64,000 nt of DNA. Origin: Neodontobutis hainanensis (lineage: Eukaryota > Chordata > Actinopteri > Gobiiformes > Odontobutidae). Positions within the stretch are counted from its first letter, which is position 1, and each line of letters opens with the position of its first letter. The notes beneath the pieces were generated by a model. It was not told the DNA's origin. It made no database searches and saw only the letters and a list, made by a program, of their open reading frames with translations. A program made the position numbers and the translations under genes. Below are positions 36,925 to 63,319 of the stretch, piece by piece. The stretch spans positions 1 through 64,000 of the forward strand of contig JALDNG010000008.1 of NCBI GenBank assembly GCA_024349245.1. Reading direction: 5' to 3'.

Positions 36925-39900
36925 ATGGCTGAGCCGGCTGAGGTTCTGCTCATCAAAGACCAGTATGAGTCTGCGTTTCATGCTCTGAGCCGTGGACTAT
37001 CGGCTGAGGAGGCTGGATTAAAAGCAGAAGCTCTCAGGTGTTACAGAAGGGGTCTGCATCATCTTACCCAAGGACTACAGGTCCCCACAAGACAGCAGGG
37101 GCCGTCCTGGGACAAAGCCAGACAACTCCAGCAGAAGATGAGGGAAACTCTGCAGACGGCCACCACTCATATGTATGAACTGGAAACTGGTCAGCTTTTG
37201 ACAAAGGATCAGTGGGACAGCTTATTAACTAATCAATCGCAAAATTCTTATCCTGATCTGAGCCCAATCAGCCAGCCTCCCAACAGCTCGCTCCATCATT
37301 TGTACCCCACTGTACCTGCCCTGAACCAGAGCACAATACCAGTGCCCCTTCCCAGGCCTCTTACTCCCAGTGTTTCCAAACTCACTGCTACAGCTATACC
37401 AGCTATACCCATGGCTAGCCAAGCAGAACAACCACCAGCCTATACTCCACAGCCGACACATGGCCACCGCAGACTGGATTATGGACTTGCCAGTGGGGCC
37501 TTGGCACAAAACGAAAGAGAGCTGCTTCACATCCCTGCGGGGGTGCAGATGTTTTTTGTGGCACCAAGTGGTCAGGTCAGCTCCCTGTTAAGTCCTGGGT
37601 TTCTTCGCATTGTTACTTTTGACAGTCAGGAAAAGAACTCAGATCGACCCTCAGCCTTTTTACAAGTAAGTATCTCTGACACATTGGGTGTGGGCACAAA
37701 ATTAAACTAACTGGGTGATTCCAAAATAATGTAGATGCTTTACATAGAGTACAGCTGAATGTGCCACTTCTAATTCACTCATCTATGTATGTCTGAACAA
37801 AATCAAGTACAGGCTATGTGTGTGTTGTGCATTTATTCATTTATTATGCAGCTTTGTGTATTATTGTAGGTAATGCTGCACAATTTCATATAACTTATAT
37901 TTATTGATAGGCAACTAACAGCTCATCAGACCACTGTCATGAATAAAAAGCTTTCTTTCTGTTGTTCATACAAAGCTTGTATTATGGCGTCCCGCCTGCT
38001 GCAGTGCAACCCACTCTTTTATTCTGTCCTTCTTTGTTACCGAGCAAAAGAACAGTCCCATTAACAGATGACTCTGCGCTTCTGTTATGTTTTGGGTAGT
38101 ACACCTTCACAGGCATGTGAAGGTGTACATGCTTGTTGGGCAGGATACCAGTGGGTTAGTGCAATATGTCCGTGGGAATAAAGACACTTCAAAACATGAT
38201 TAACACTATTTTTGAAAAAAAAAAAATTTTAAGTGCCTTCTTATAAATTGTTTTCTAAAAGGATGTCAGATAATAATAAAAAGTAATATTCTACAATGAT
38301 GATTGTTATACTATATTTTTCATACTTTTTAAGGTATGTGAATGGCTGTACCCCCTGACACCTGACACTCCTGTGCTTTTGGCGAACTCGGGGATCTTTA
38401 TGTTCCCTGACACTTTGGCTGAAGCCCCAGGGTCCTTTGTGGGCATAGTGCTGTCATCTGAACTGCCAGCTGCTGACCGAGAGGTGTTTCAGGACCTCTT
38501 ATCACAGCTTGTTCAATTCAGACTTCAGGTCTGTATTCAAACAATAAAGAAATAAATATTTTAGTAGTTATTATGACCAATAGAGTTAGTGTAGTAGCAG
38601 TGCCCTGTTTCAGGAAACTGTGTCTCAAAATGCTAAATATATAGCCCGACTTCTTTTTGAGTCTTTGACAGAGAAGATGTTGTAAAACATGATGTGCCAC
38701 TAGGAAGGGCCAAATAGTTGTGAAAATAAATAAACACTAATGGCAAAAAGGTTTGTAACATTTTAGATGTAGGCTTTGCTTGCACTTACATAAATCCTTT
38801 TGTTTGCTTATGCCACAGACAATTAGATTAGATTAGGTAAAACTTTATGGATCCCTCAATGGGGAAATTCACATGCAACTAACTTTATAACTTTATATAA
38901 AATCTATGACAGGGTCCTGAGGAGGGTGAGTCAGAGGGAATCAACCTGAACCAGAAAGTTCCTCTTCTTCCCCCTAAAGAAGAAACAACCAGTTTGGAAA
39001 AAGAAAAAGTACCTCTTCCTGGTTGGAGTGAGAAGATGGCCCAACGTATTTTGTCAGGTGTGTATGTGTGCATCTGTTTTGTATTCATAAATATACACTA
39101 TACAAATTTAAACTTGAATGAAGTACTAAATTATCCCAAAATGTATGTGTAATATTTAATCCAGTTTTGGATTACTTTCATTCTGGTGTGTGTTTCAAAG
39201 AAAGAAAAATTTAATGCAGAAGTAATAATTTACATACAGTAATGTGACCAGTAGTGGGAGTAGTTTTACAGTGTAGCAACCATCTATACAAAGTACAACC
39301 ATAATGACAAAACATATTTAAAATTTGATGTGTTCTCTCAGACATTGTTCATATACTTAATTTCTTTAGGAACAACCTGGCTGAGTCAAGAGTTTGGCAA
39401 AGGAGCAGACGTTACAAGTAGGTCCATTCACAAATCAGGTTACAAGATCCGGGATCGTATCACCCCAGAGGAAACACCTTCAGAGGTCAGCCCTCGTGTC
39501 ACCAGAGGCCTGCAGGTGGCTCAACAGACAACAGGGGGCGCTGTGCGAGCCACCCAGTTCTTGGGTAAGTATAAAGTCATGTGACAATAGCCCACAGATA
39601 AAATATTGAGAGTGTAACACTTTGTTTATGTGTTTATCTTAACTGTACATTGACAGTGGATGGATTGAGTACAGTGGCAGGACGTGTGGCAGAGAAAATA
39701 GCACCTCAAGTGAAGAAACATGGACCAAAGTTGGTACCAGAGTCAATGAAGAAAAGGAATGATGGCCGTCCTTCCAACCTGGATGGAGCCAAGCATGTGG
39801 CTGTTAGTGGTGTAAAAGGTATAAATAAAATGAATGAAATATGATTTTCTTGAAATATATATTATGCTAGTACTTTTACAAACTAATTACCCTCCACACC

Positions 39901-40776
39901 AGGTTTGTCTGCTCTTTGGACAAGTCTGGAAAGTGGTGCAAAACTTGTTGGAAAAAGTGTAGCGGCAGAGACCGTGACCACTGTGAAGTACAAGTAAGTC
40001 CTGTCCCTTTCTGAGTATGTCCTATGCTTTGTATGTGCTATGTATGTCCTTTGTTTAAGGCTATTTAAATTTTAATATCAACCTTTGACTGTTATACTCT
40101 TCTCTCCTTTTTTTTCTTCCTGCTTTGGGTGAATTGAATTGCTTTAATCATCTGTTCTCTTTCAGATTTAGGGGCTTAGAGAATCTGATAAAAATGTCCA
40201 ACAACCTTTGACTGCACTGGGATAAAGGCAAAGAGCTTGGGACTAACAACTTTTAAAATGTAAACTCTTTCTTTAAACATGACCAAGTATTAAAAGAGCC
40301 CTAAATCAATCAACTTATATAATTGATTATGTAAAATAAGCTCTTTTTTTTTGACTTGGTGTAACTGTTGTGAAAGCCTTTTCGTGCTCTGTCCATCTCA
40401 AGAAGAGCTTTGGGGTTGATACTTGTACTAATATCTGTCACTCCTTCTGGCTCCTTAGCAATAAAAAGCATTTAATACGTACTGTGATTATTATCTGTTT
40501 TCTTGGCTTTTCTTATGTAAAACCTGTCATATTTTTAAACCACATTACTACTTGTGACAAAGGTACGGTGAAGATGCAGGAGACGCTACAGAAAGTGGTT
40601 TGAAGTCAGTGGCTAATGTTGGTGTGGCTGCGTATAACATTGACAACCTGTTCCTCAAAGCCATCCTGAATACCACGGAGAATAAACCAGGTGGACAAAC
40701 AGAAGAAGCTGACGGGACAAAGACACCTACCCAAAGCCTTCAGGCAGACACTAAACCAAAGGAACCAAAGAAATAG
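36925..40776 (+). CDS. spart: Spartin (SPG20)
   Basis: Seven coding exons: 36925-37665, 38334-38528, 38913-39057, 39370-39564, 39657-39818, 39903-39993, 40563-40776 (TAG); 580 residues (human 666). Spartin acts at endosomes, lipid droplets and midbodies; loss in humans causes Troyer syndrome. The large first exon encodes an N-terminal MIT domain (residues ~10-85; in human it binds IST1) and a proline-rich linker. A PPAY motif sits at 170-173, the kind that recruits Nedd4-family ubiquitin ligases. A conserved middle region follows (HIPAGVQMFFVAPSGQVSSL, VCEWLYPLTPD, MFPDTLAE, GIVLSSELP). The C-terminal senescence-type region spans about residues 345-535 (LSQEFGKGADVT, VTRGLQVAQQTTGGAVRATQ, KKHGPKLVPESMKK, NVGVAAYNIDNL). 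The tail is Lys/Pro-rich. The shorter length comes mainly from a short linker and tail. Confidence 0.97.
38822..38880 (-). repeat. Retroelement-tail-like fragment, copy 2
   Basis: In spart intron 3: attagattagattagg, then aaactttatggatccctcaa and tggggaaattc. Same layout as 17057-17140 and 44281-44340; the minus strand resembles a fish LINE 3' tail ending in TAATC repeats. Confidence 0.5.
40166..40211 (+). CDS. spart: Candidate alternative terminal exon of spart
   Basis: In spart intron 7, a very good acceptor (tctgttctctttcag, AG 40164-40165) precedes sequence that continues phase 2 from the exon ending at 39993. It reads 15 codons to TGA (40209-40211), followed by AATAAA at 40460-40465. 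Use of this exon would replace the last 71 residues by a short tail. No transcript support. Confidence 0.35.
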
Positions 40777-41012
40777 GAAAAAAAAATTACTTCTGTAACA
40801 AAAACATTTGCATTCATATTATTTATATATTGCAGCATTTATATATCTACATAAAAGATGGCTAGCTCTACTTTCATAATTTGTTGCATTCTAATTGAAG
40901 AGTAAAAAACACTATCTTAATGTTGTAAGTTATTTTTATGGTGTGTGAGTGTGTGTGTATAAATCAACTCTCTCTAATGGAACCCCATTGTGGGGTGTTT
41001 GGGGGGTGGGGT

Positions 41013-41018
41013 AATAAA
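41013..41018 (+). terminator. spart: Possible spart poly(A) signal
   Basis: AATAAA about 240 bases after the spart stop, at the left edge of composite-repeat copy B, so the repeat may supply or abut the spart 3' end. Confidence 0.45.
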
Positions 41019-41024
41019 TGTAAT

Positions 41025-41130
41025 CCACCCATTGATCCCCTATTTACCAAATAATTGTCGTTATGAAAGGTTAATAAGATGGCGGTTACATCCGGGCTTT
41101 TCCGCTTTTACTGATCGCATAAACAGACAT
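41025..41130. repeat. Composite dispersed repeat, copy B (left half)
   Basis: Shares with 55887-55975: cccattg(a/g)tcccctatt(t/c)acca, ttgtcgttatga or ttgtcattatga, aatggcgattacatccgggc (here gatggcggttacatccgggc) and tttccgcttttactg. Lies about 300 bases upstream of ccdc169. Confidence 0.75.
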
Positions 41131-41344
41131 AATCAAAACTTTACTTTACTAGGCTTTACTTTTATTGTCAAGTTTGCTCCAGTAGAAGGCTAAATAGTGG
41201 ATGGCTACTCTACCTTCTGTTAATAGGCCAGTTAACATACAAACAGAGCTTACCCGGGGAAATAAAGTTTAAGTAGGAGGCCTAACGATCTAAAATCAAG
41301 TGCACTTTTATTCTTTTATTGCGGAGAATCTTTTCGCAAGTCCT

Positions 41345-41383
41345 GTTTCCGACATCACCGGAAACACGTGTCTCCATGGAAAC
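41345..41383 (+). promoter_or_regulatory. ccdc169: ccdc169 promoter: X-box, E-box, inverted repeat
   Basis: GTCTCCATGGAAAC at 41370-41383 fits the RFX X-box consensus (GTNNCC-AT-RGNAAC), 57 bases upstream of the ccdc169 ATG. An E-box CACGTG (41365-41370) directly abuts it. Just before it, GTTTCCG (41345-41351) and CGGAAAC (41359-41365) form a 7-bp inverted repeat that includes ETS-like CCGGAA. X-boxes typically drive ciliary and testis genes via RFX factors, which would suit a testis-enriched coiled-coil gene. Confidence 0.55.
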
Positions 41384-41439
41384 ACAAGGGCCCAAACCTT
41401 TCCCTACATGTCCACAGTTTACGTCAGATTTTCAGAAAT

Positions 41440-44400
41440 ATGACCGGAGTTAACGACTACAATAAATACGACTTGGCTCGTCTCCAGGCAGAACTCGAGC
41501 AGGAGCAAGAAGTTAAGTATGTCTGTTTGAAGATAGTTTAAGTAAAAAAAATAATAAAAAGGAAAATGTTATTTGTGGTAAAACAGCAATGCTTTGTTAA
41601 ATCACAGAGAAATGTTGGAGGAATCTGTGTCCGACCTAAGAAGCACAATGTGTGAGCTGCAAGGAAGATTACACGGTGTTGATGGAGAGGGTATGTGCAC
41701 ATTTGATTAGATTTTTTTTTATGAATTTAATACGTGACACAATCTCTTTGATGTCAGGAAATGAATGGAAGACCCGGTATGAAACACAGATAGAACTGAA
41801 TGGACAATTCAAACGACAAATTTCACTCATTAGTAAGAGACTAGAAGACCTACGAGGAAACCCCATTGGTAAGTTCATCTTTTGAAAGTGAATTGGCAAT
41901 GATCTAGGCTTTGGCGACCACATGTCCCTATCTGATGGCGACTGTCCCACTTGGCTTAAAATGTCTCTGCCACACAATGTCTGAGGAAAGCATGATGTAT
42001 TGACACAGTGGCTAGCTTTGGTAATAAAGAACTTACAATCATGTGAAAGGTCATAAAAATGAACAGGACACTGCTTTATTTGTGAAGCTTAAAAATAATG
42101 AACTCAGAAAATTGGGTTATGTCTCAATTGAATGCATGTGTTTGAGGTAAATAGTCTTCTGCTTCTTTAGTAAATGTGGCATGCAATGGTCTTTGCAAAA
42201 AATGAAAGAGTAAGATACAATCAGTCATTTTGACATTTGATTTTATTGTTATTCCCCAGATCGTTTGGCTTCCATACGATCGTATGACGAAATGCCAATT
42301 GTAAGTGTTTACCTATTTTATTTTGCATTGGATTTTTTTAGTTTGTTATAATTAGGACATACCAGCAGAGAGAGCTAGAGACACAGAATAAAAGGAGCAG
42401 GGTGGTGAGGGCAATGCCAGCTGCTCTCTATCCATTGGTTGTTGCAGGCCAAGTAAACCAGGCTTTAATCACTGCCCTGTAATCACGGGATTACAAACCA
42501 TGGGAGAGTAATACACACTAATTACAATGCCTTAACACTAGGCACTCACTACAGTCTGTATTATAGTCAATGACCAGGACTACAACAAGAGCAAAACCTT
42601 TACAGCCTGGAACAAACTCAGACCAGTCCATTATACATACCAGGAACATTTTAATTCAAACTCTACAAGACCAACACATTGAAGGCAAGTTTGCTAAAAC
42701 ACGATGAAGTAGGGCAGAATTTAGAATTTAAAAGTTGTTGATTGTATTTGAATTTTAAGGTTTTGGAGCCAGCTATAATAAGGGTATTGATAAATAAATC
42801 AGACCCTACGTCCCTGGTCTCAGTGTCTGAGCTCAAGCCCCAAATGTCTCTATTTATTTATTAGTTTGTTTATTTTATTTTTATTTATTTTTATAACAAT
42901 TAAATGATTGGCTTTAGGAAACTCTGAGACAACGCCTGAAGCTGTTGAACAGTGAGAAGTCAGAACTCCAGACACAGCTGTTGGACTGTCATCTTAGGAT
43001 TGAACAGGAAGGAAAGGTAGTCGCATGTTTTTCTATTTATAATGACATTAAACATGGTTTTAGAAAGCTCAGGCCCGTATTTCTTCATTCTCAGATACAA
43101 AGCTTTGTAGTCATTGGACTTTTAAAATAACCAAATGATTGTCTTGATGCAAATAAACATTTAAACTTTGTCTCATAAGCGAGTGTGCTCTTTAGAGTTC
43201 TGGTGAACAAACAGGACTTCTCTGAATCAGTTGAATTTAATATGCTGTATGTGCGGGCAGTAATCCTTATCTGCTGCTCATTAACATTGGAGACCTCCTT
43301 AAATACATGCAGGCAGCAAACGCAGTAAGCTTTGGACTCCAGAGCAGACAGATTATTGGTGACAGATAAAACAATTGTAATCCCGGCGACAGACATGTAT
43401 TAACTTATCTACTATGTTTAAAACCCCAGGCATTTCATAAGACCAATGATGAGAGGCGGGCATATCTTTCTGAAATAGCAAAGGTGAGAATTGCTTTCAA
43501 TAGTGTTATTGTGTCAAGATTAGTATTCTCTATTACACTCTTCTTTACTATATATGAATGAATATTACATAGACTACATGTGTAGCTGAGCTGTAGTCTC
43601 TGAGGCCTAGTTATAATTTCTCATTCATCTTCTGCTGTGTTATGTCAGAGGTCAGTCTTAAACCAGATATGGATCAAGGACTTTAAGCTTATTGTCCAAC
43701 AGCATATTTCTCTACTGTTGTACATAGTGTTGTAAAAAAGCTCAAGTTCTCCTGCGTCATATAAGATCAATTAAGATCAAAAGGGCACATCTTGAACTCA
43801 TGTATGTGTCATTATTTGTATTTACTGCCCTCTTTAACTACTGATCATATACCTATCTATGTCTGTAAAGCTGTCCTCAACACTTGAATCCCAAAGAAGA
43901 CAGGACACTACTCAGCCACAGAGGGCAGCAGAAAGCAAACAGAGGAGGTGAGGAAAAACCTGTCAATGGGAGAAGTACTTACTCAAGGGACATTTCGATA
44001 ACCACCTGTAACATCCTAGAGTCTGCCCAGTAATATACTTTCAAGCAACCCTAAATGGATTTGTTCTTTCACACCAATTGTTTTACAAAACCTTGATGCA
44101 AAAGCTGTTTCTCTTTGAACTGGGTTTAAGGGCTTTTAGTCCTTTAGTCGATTGAGTATACGTAATGAAACGTTACATGGTGTTAGCTCTAACATAAAAA
44201 TACTACATATAGTTACACCCTAACACAAATAGCCATAATCCTAAATCTATGAAATTAATTTAAGAAGTTGGATAAAAGATCAGATTAGATTAGACTTTAT
44301 TGACCCCACACTGTGACAGTGGTTCAGTTCAACATGGACAAAACATCTGTTTTAATGTAAAACTGTAACAGAAGAAAATGTTATTATGTCTGGTTATACA

Positions 44401-44638
44401 TTTGCAGCATAATTATTTATTCATTTGTGTCTCTCTTTTAAAACCAAGAGTGAAGCAGATGAGCAGGAAGGTGGAGGCTGATAATAAGAAAGTCAAGGAG
44501 CCAGAAGAAGATGGAGGTGGAGTGCCTGCAATAGGAGGTGGAGGAGGAGGAGTGACAACTGAGAGAAGGAAAGAGAAGAAATCCCAAAGGGGAAGCAGGT
44601 TACCTACAGTTAAGCGCTACCTGAAACACAAGTCCTAA
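41440..44638 (+). CDS. ccdc169: Coiled-coil domain-containing protein 169
   Basis: Eight coding exons: 41440-41516, 41608-41690, 41758-41868, 42260-42300, 42918-43016, 43430-43483, 43871-43947, 44449-44638 (TAA); 243 residues. The protein is largely charged helix: LARLQAELEQEQEVKEMLEE, the conserved GNEWKTRYETQIELN, LEDLRGNPI, DRLASIRSYDEMPIETLRQR and KLLNSEKSELQTQL. These match CCDC169 (C13orf38), a coiled-coil protein of unknown molecular role, from memory testis-enriched in mammals. The last exon carries a glycine-rich run (GGGVPAIGGGGGGV) and a basic tail (RLPTVKRYLKHKS). The start is the first in-frame ATG after the X-box promoter. The last two acceptors (ctgtaaag and aaaccaag) have weak pyrimidine tracts, so the 3' end is slightly less certain than the core. 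Confidence 0.93.
44281..44340 (-). repeat. Retroelement-tail-like fragment, copy 3
   Basis: In the last ccdc169 intron: gattagattagactttattg followed by accccacactgtgac. Third member of the group at 17057 and 38822, in the same orientation. Confidence 0.45.
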
Positions 44639-44680
44639 CCTATAGCTGCTGCACAGAGATTTTTGTCTATACAATCCGGA

Positions 44681-44686
44681 ATTAAA
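44681..44686 (+). terminator. ccdc169: ccdc169 poly(A) signal variant
   Basis: ATTAAA 43 bases after the ccdc169 stop. No AATAAA lies closer. Confidence 0.45.
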
Positions 44687-46660
44687 GAGAATATGTTTGA
44701 GAAAGCACAAAATATAAATATTAAGCATTTCTGTACCGTAAATGGCCCAACCGGTGAGCAAAGTCAGTGTTTATTTTACTATTGATGACCACTGTTATTG
44801 TAATGTTGTGAGATAAAGTGCCATATAAGTGACTTGTGTTACAATGAATATAAATGAACATACATTTGTATAACCAAGCTAGTCTTTTCTTGTGTAGGTT
44901 TTTTGGTAGAAAATCAAATAGATGAGTAATATTACATGCTTTTACAGAGGTCATCTACTAATGTGTTTGTTACCTGCTGAGCTTGACATTTTCACTGTCA
45001 CTTAGGCTTTTTCCCCCAAGCACCTCCTCCTACCTTTTGCATTAGTCAAACAGCGCAACATCCAACGCTTTCTTCATGTGTAGCTCACCCACAGAGAAGC
45101 CAGCCTTTCCCTGTTCCACCTACTGACCGCCTTTTAATATGTGGGAGGAATAAAAAATCTGTGCTGAGTTTAAAAATCGCCTAAGGAGGACGGTTTGAGA
45201 CATCATGCACTGCACTATACTATGTTCTTCCACAACATTATATTTTGAATGTTGGTATGTAATTAAAAAAAGGCTCTGCAGACCTATGGCTTTAAATGAC
45301 TGACTTAACTACTGTCTCATCCTAAAGATGCTGCAGTGACAGGTTTTTGGGTTTAGATGAATGACTTTCTTTAGCTGGTCGATGTTGCCATATTGAAGAC
45401 TGAGCAAATACAGAGTGCACTACTTACCCTCTCTTACTTCAGTGCGTTTCTCTGCTTTCAGATTTATACACAAGCTTATTTTAGTTTTGTTGCACTGCAG
45501 CTTGCTCATGAATAACAGTGCACCAGAGTATACTACCTTGATATCCTAAAGTAAGATGACAGTTTAAATATTGTAACAAATAACTACAGTGTCAGAACAC
45601 AGCAATCCCAATGCTGCTGTCAGCCATCTTAACTCAGTGCTATATCGGCTTTGTGCAGCATTTGTACAATTCAAAAAGAGACTGTATACTGATGGATGTA
45701 TAATTTTGTATCATTATACTTTGGATTTTCAGCATTGTAAGAACATCAGTGTAGGGGGAAATTTTGATACAAGCACCACTCTTATGTGGTTTGATTGTGC
45801 CCGTTAGTCCTTTTAATATTATTGTTATAAGACTAATGTAGACTATTTGTCTATCTGTCTATGCCATGTTTCTGCAGAATATAAACAGGACTGCCTTGTT
45901 ACATCTCAGTTTGTGACGCACTCAGTGTGCCCCCAAAATAAACTTGCTTTCATCTCTTTTCCTCTCTCTTTTTAATTCTCTTTTCCTGTCACTAAAAGAT
46001 TTAGAGACATTTGTGTGCATAATTAGGAGCTCTATTTACCATTTCTGTTTGTCATTGTCATAATTAAACAAACTTGGCATAGCCTACAGCAGCATGCAAA
46101 CAGCTTTATCACTTGAGAAATGATTTGGAGGTCTCGTCCTAAAGCAAGATGATTCAAAAAGCTTAAAGAAAACATATCACCATCACTCTAAAGCTGACTT
46201 GCATTGTTTGAACAGAATAGTTTAAGCTGCCTTGAACCAGTGATGGATAATCATGTTACATAATATCTCACGTGCACATAGGCTACACATAAGGCTGCTC
46301 TGTGCTTAGTTGTATTTTTTTTTCCTCTTTTCGTTAAATCTGTCTAAAAAATATAAGCTCTTACATAGCATTATAGATTTACTCTGACATGGGTCATTAT
46401 ACTAATCCCCTTATACTTGTAGTGGTCAGTAGCATTCCTTTGCAAATAAATAACGAAATGGCATTCTAATGATGGTATCTTTAAAGATGAGAGATGTCTT
46501 CCCAGCTGATTTATGTTTTAGGGGCTGGTTGGGGGAGCCCAGGACCAGCAGCATCCCAAACACGTAAGTAGGAGCTTGCATCCTAATGAGGTGGGGGTGC
46601 TGAATGAAAATCACGACACGTGTGACGTGTTAGGAGGGAGCTAGAGAGAAACACAGAGGA
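44687..46660. other. Intergenic DNA between ccdc169 and dclk1
   Basis: AT-rich, no coding signal. In human, SOHLH2 lies between CCDC169 and DCLK1; no basic helix-loop-helix exon was seen here. Open frames of at most 86 codons look random. Confidence 0.5.
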
Positions 46661-46699
46661 GGTGGTTGGAAAATATGGGAGGGGAAGCAGCTGCTACCT

Positions 46700-46895
46700 A
46701 TTGCAATTCTAGCCTCTAACATCTTGTGTGGTGGTCGACTTCATCGACCGGGCAACAAAGGGACTCACCGGCTTGAAGACTGTAGACTGGACCCCTAGTG
46801 TCAACAAAAAGGACTTCTTTCTTCACACTGAGTGGCACAAAAAAAGACTGTCACACTGGAGGTTACAGTGGCCGAGGAGTTAATTACTCGAGTAG
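46700..46895 (+). other. dclk1: Possible noncoding first exon of dclk1
   Basis: Sequence with raised GC content ends in agtag|gtaagt (donor after 46895). The first coding exon of dclk1 appears to start at an acceptor (ttgtttcacag, ending 49131), 35 bases before the ATG. This matches the human plan of a noncoding exon 1, inferred from memory. It contains a hairpin, GGTCGA (46733-46738) and TCGACC (46744-46749) with a 5-nt loop. The 5' limit is a guess. Confidence 0.4.
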
Positions 46896-48728
46896 GTAAG
46901 TATTACCATCCAGATTTCAGGATAAGAACAACTACTGTTGTAGTGAAACCTCCCATTTGTAATGTAAAGGCTAAGCTGTTGTGTTCAATGTGATACTGTG
47001 TTTTGTTTAACTCCGTAAGTTGCAACATTAATTTGGCTGTTTTGTTGCGTGACATGTAACTCCTGGTTAACCAAGGGCTTTGTGAGTAGCTAAAGTAGAT
47101 CTGTATTTTTAGTCAAGGTGAAATTGTTCCTATAACTTATTTTTGTCCAATATTATAAACTAGACTATAACATTTCTGACTGCCCCTAAATGTTGCACTT
47201 CCCATGCCTGAAGTAACAGTGGCCATTTAGATTCTATGAATACATCAACAAATGATCTGTCTGGAGAAATGCTATTTTCTCTGATACACACATAACTGTT
47301 AATACAAGGCAAGAAAACACTGATTTCATTGTTGTTAAGAGTTGAATGGGCAGTGTGAGGCTGTTGGGGAACCCTTATGCTCCTGTGGTCCATCAGGTGT
47401 TAATGACCTTTTCAGAGAGAGTTTTGGTTTCAATCCACTATTGTAAATGTATCAAAGCCAAAACCAAAAAAACGTTCTCTCCACACTCGCTCAGTCAACT
47501 CTTAATGACACTAAAAACAGGGTTTACTGACTCAGTCACAGTAGTCTAAGGATAAACCCCTCTCTCTGAGGGAAAAGCTCTCTCTCTTACCAGTTGAATT
47601 TAGAGATGACAAAGTGGATGAGGATGAGGAACAAAATGCCTTCACCATCAAACCTAAGTCCAAAGGCCCTTTACTTTAAATAAAATTAAATCACCACAAA
47701 ATTGCATTTTGGGTTAATGATCTAATGGAATTAAATAAAGCCACTGAAATTTTCAGTTATTATATTCAGTGATAATCACTTTAAGCTCCAAACAGACAGC
47801 TGCAATAACTTGGGTAAGCTATGTCAACACGTCTCATCGCACAGAAATACAGTATCTGTATGGTATTTTTGGTTAAGAGTTTCATAGTGTCACTTCAGAT
47901 TATGAATATGGACAAAGGATTAGGCCAAGTATCCAAAAGCACATAATCCTAAAAGACATAGTGATATTCAACATACAGTATGTTATTGCATTCTAAGAGT
48001 CCATGGGTCCATGACATTTAACCTCTCAATGGGAGAATGATGGGTCTGTTGAAGCAGCGAGTCATACTGTTGGAAGCCAAAAGAAGCCTTCCAAACACAA
48101 GCTGCACACAGTTTAAGACTGTGAAAAGTGATGAGTTTAGTAAAAAATACTGTAAAATACATTAAACCTTACACAACCTTACACCAAACTCAAGTACTTT
48201 TTATGTGTGCACGGGGTATACAACTTTATTTAAACAATGTCAATTACCTACTACTGCACCTAAACATTTTGTCTCCTAGCACAGCGATGAGTTTATTACA
48301 AGAGTTTAGGTAAAGCACTTGCAGTCATTGCGCATGCGTTAATAAATAAATTTCACCCCCAAAATTATCGGTGAATAAATGAAAAAAACATATTTTTGTC
48401 TATATTTCGTGTATATTCAAATTATAATAAACTAAACTGAATGATTTAAAAACACAATTTTAGACTTGGGTTAAGATTCAAAGAAAGCTGTATGCTTTAA
48501 AGGTTAAAACTCGCCTTACGTTAGCTAGCAAACCACTCTAACTTTATGCAAATAGCAACTAACCCTTTAGCAACAATTTCAGTAGCCTATGAAAATAAAG
48601 TACTAAACTTATTATGTTGTGTTTGGGACGCTTTAAATCCTGAAAAGACTAGAGTTAAGCCGGCTTTGCATTAGCGTGGAGCAACTGAAAATTCATAAAG
48701 AGCGTAATACAATGGGCTCGATTGATGA

Positions 48729-48730
<2 letters not shown>

Positions 48731-48796
<66 letters not shown>

Positions 48797-48888
48797 ATGT
48801 GTGTGTGTGTGTGTGTGTGTGCGTGCATGTGTGTGTGTGCATATGTGTGTGTGTGTGTGTGTGCGCATGTGTGCATGTGTGTGTGTGC

Positions 48889-48921
<33 letters not shown>

Positions 48922-48930
48922 TGTGCATGT
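48731..48930. repeat. Long (TG)n tract with GCA(T) interruptions
   Basis: About 200 bases of TG repeats broken by GCATGT, GCGTGCATGT and GCATATGT units, about 240 bases before the dclk1 coding start. Alternating purine-pyrimidine throughout, so it could adopt Z-DNA. All frames on both strands stay open here; none is a gene. Confidence 0.97.
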
Positions 48931-49166
48931 GTTTGCCCCAGTCTCTCTGCACTCAATGTCAGACGCTGTAGCGGTAGCACACTGTCCGCTGCTCGGCTTA
49001 ACCGCACTTAATCTGTCATTAGGGGGTTATTTTCAGACGTGGACTAGCTTCACCGACAAGACGTTCAAACCACCACGATTAGTTGTTGAGTTTGCATTCA
49101 CTTCGACAACTTATTTCCCGTTGTTTCACAGACAGTACCGCTGTCCTTGTAAGCCTCGGTGTCGCC

Positions 49167-63319
<14,153 letters not shown>

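Noticed and set aside
48655..49011. Open frames of Val-Cys or Thr-His repeats on both strands
   Set aside because: Pure TG microsatellite translations.
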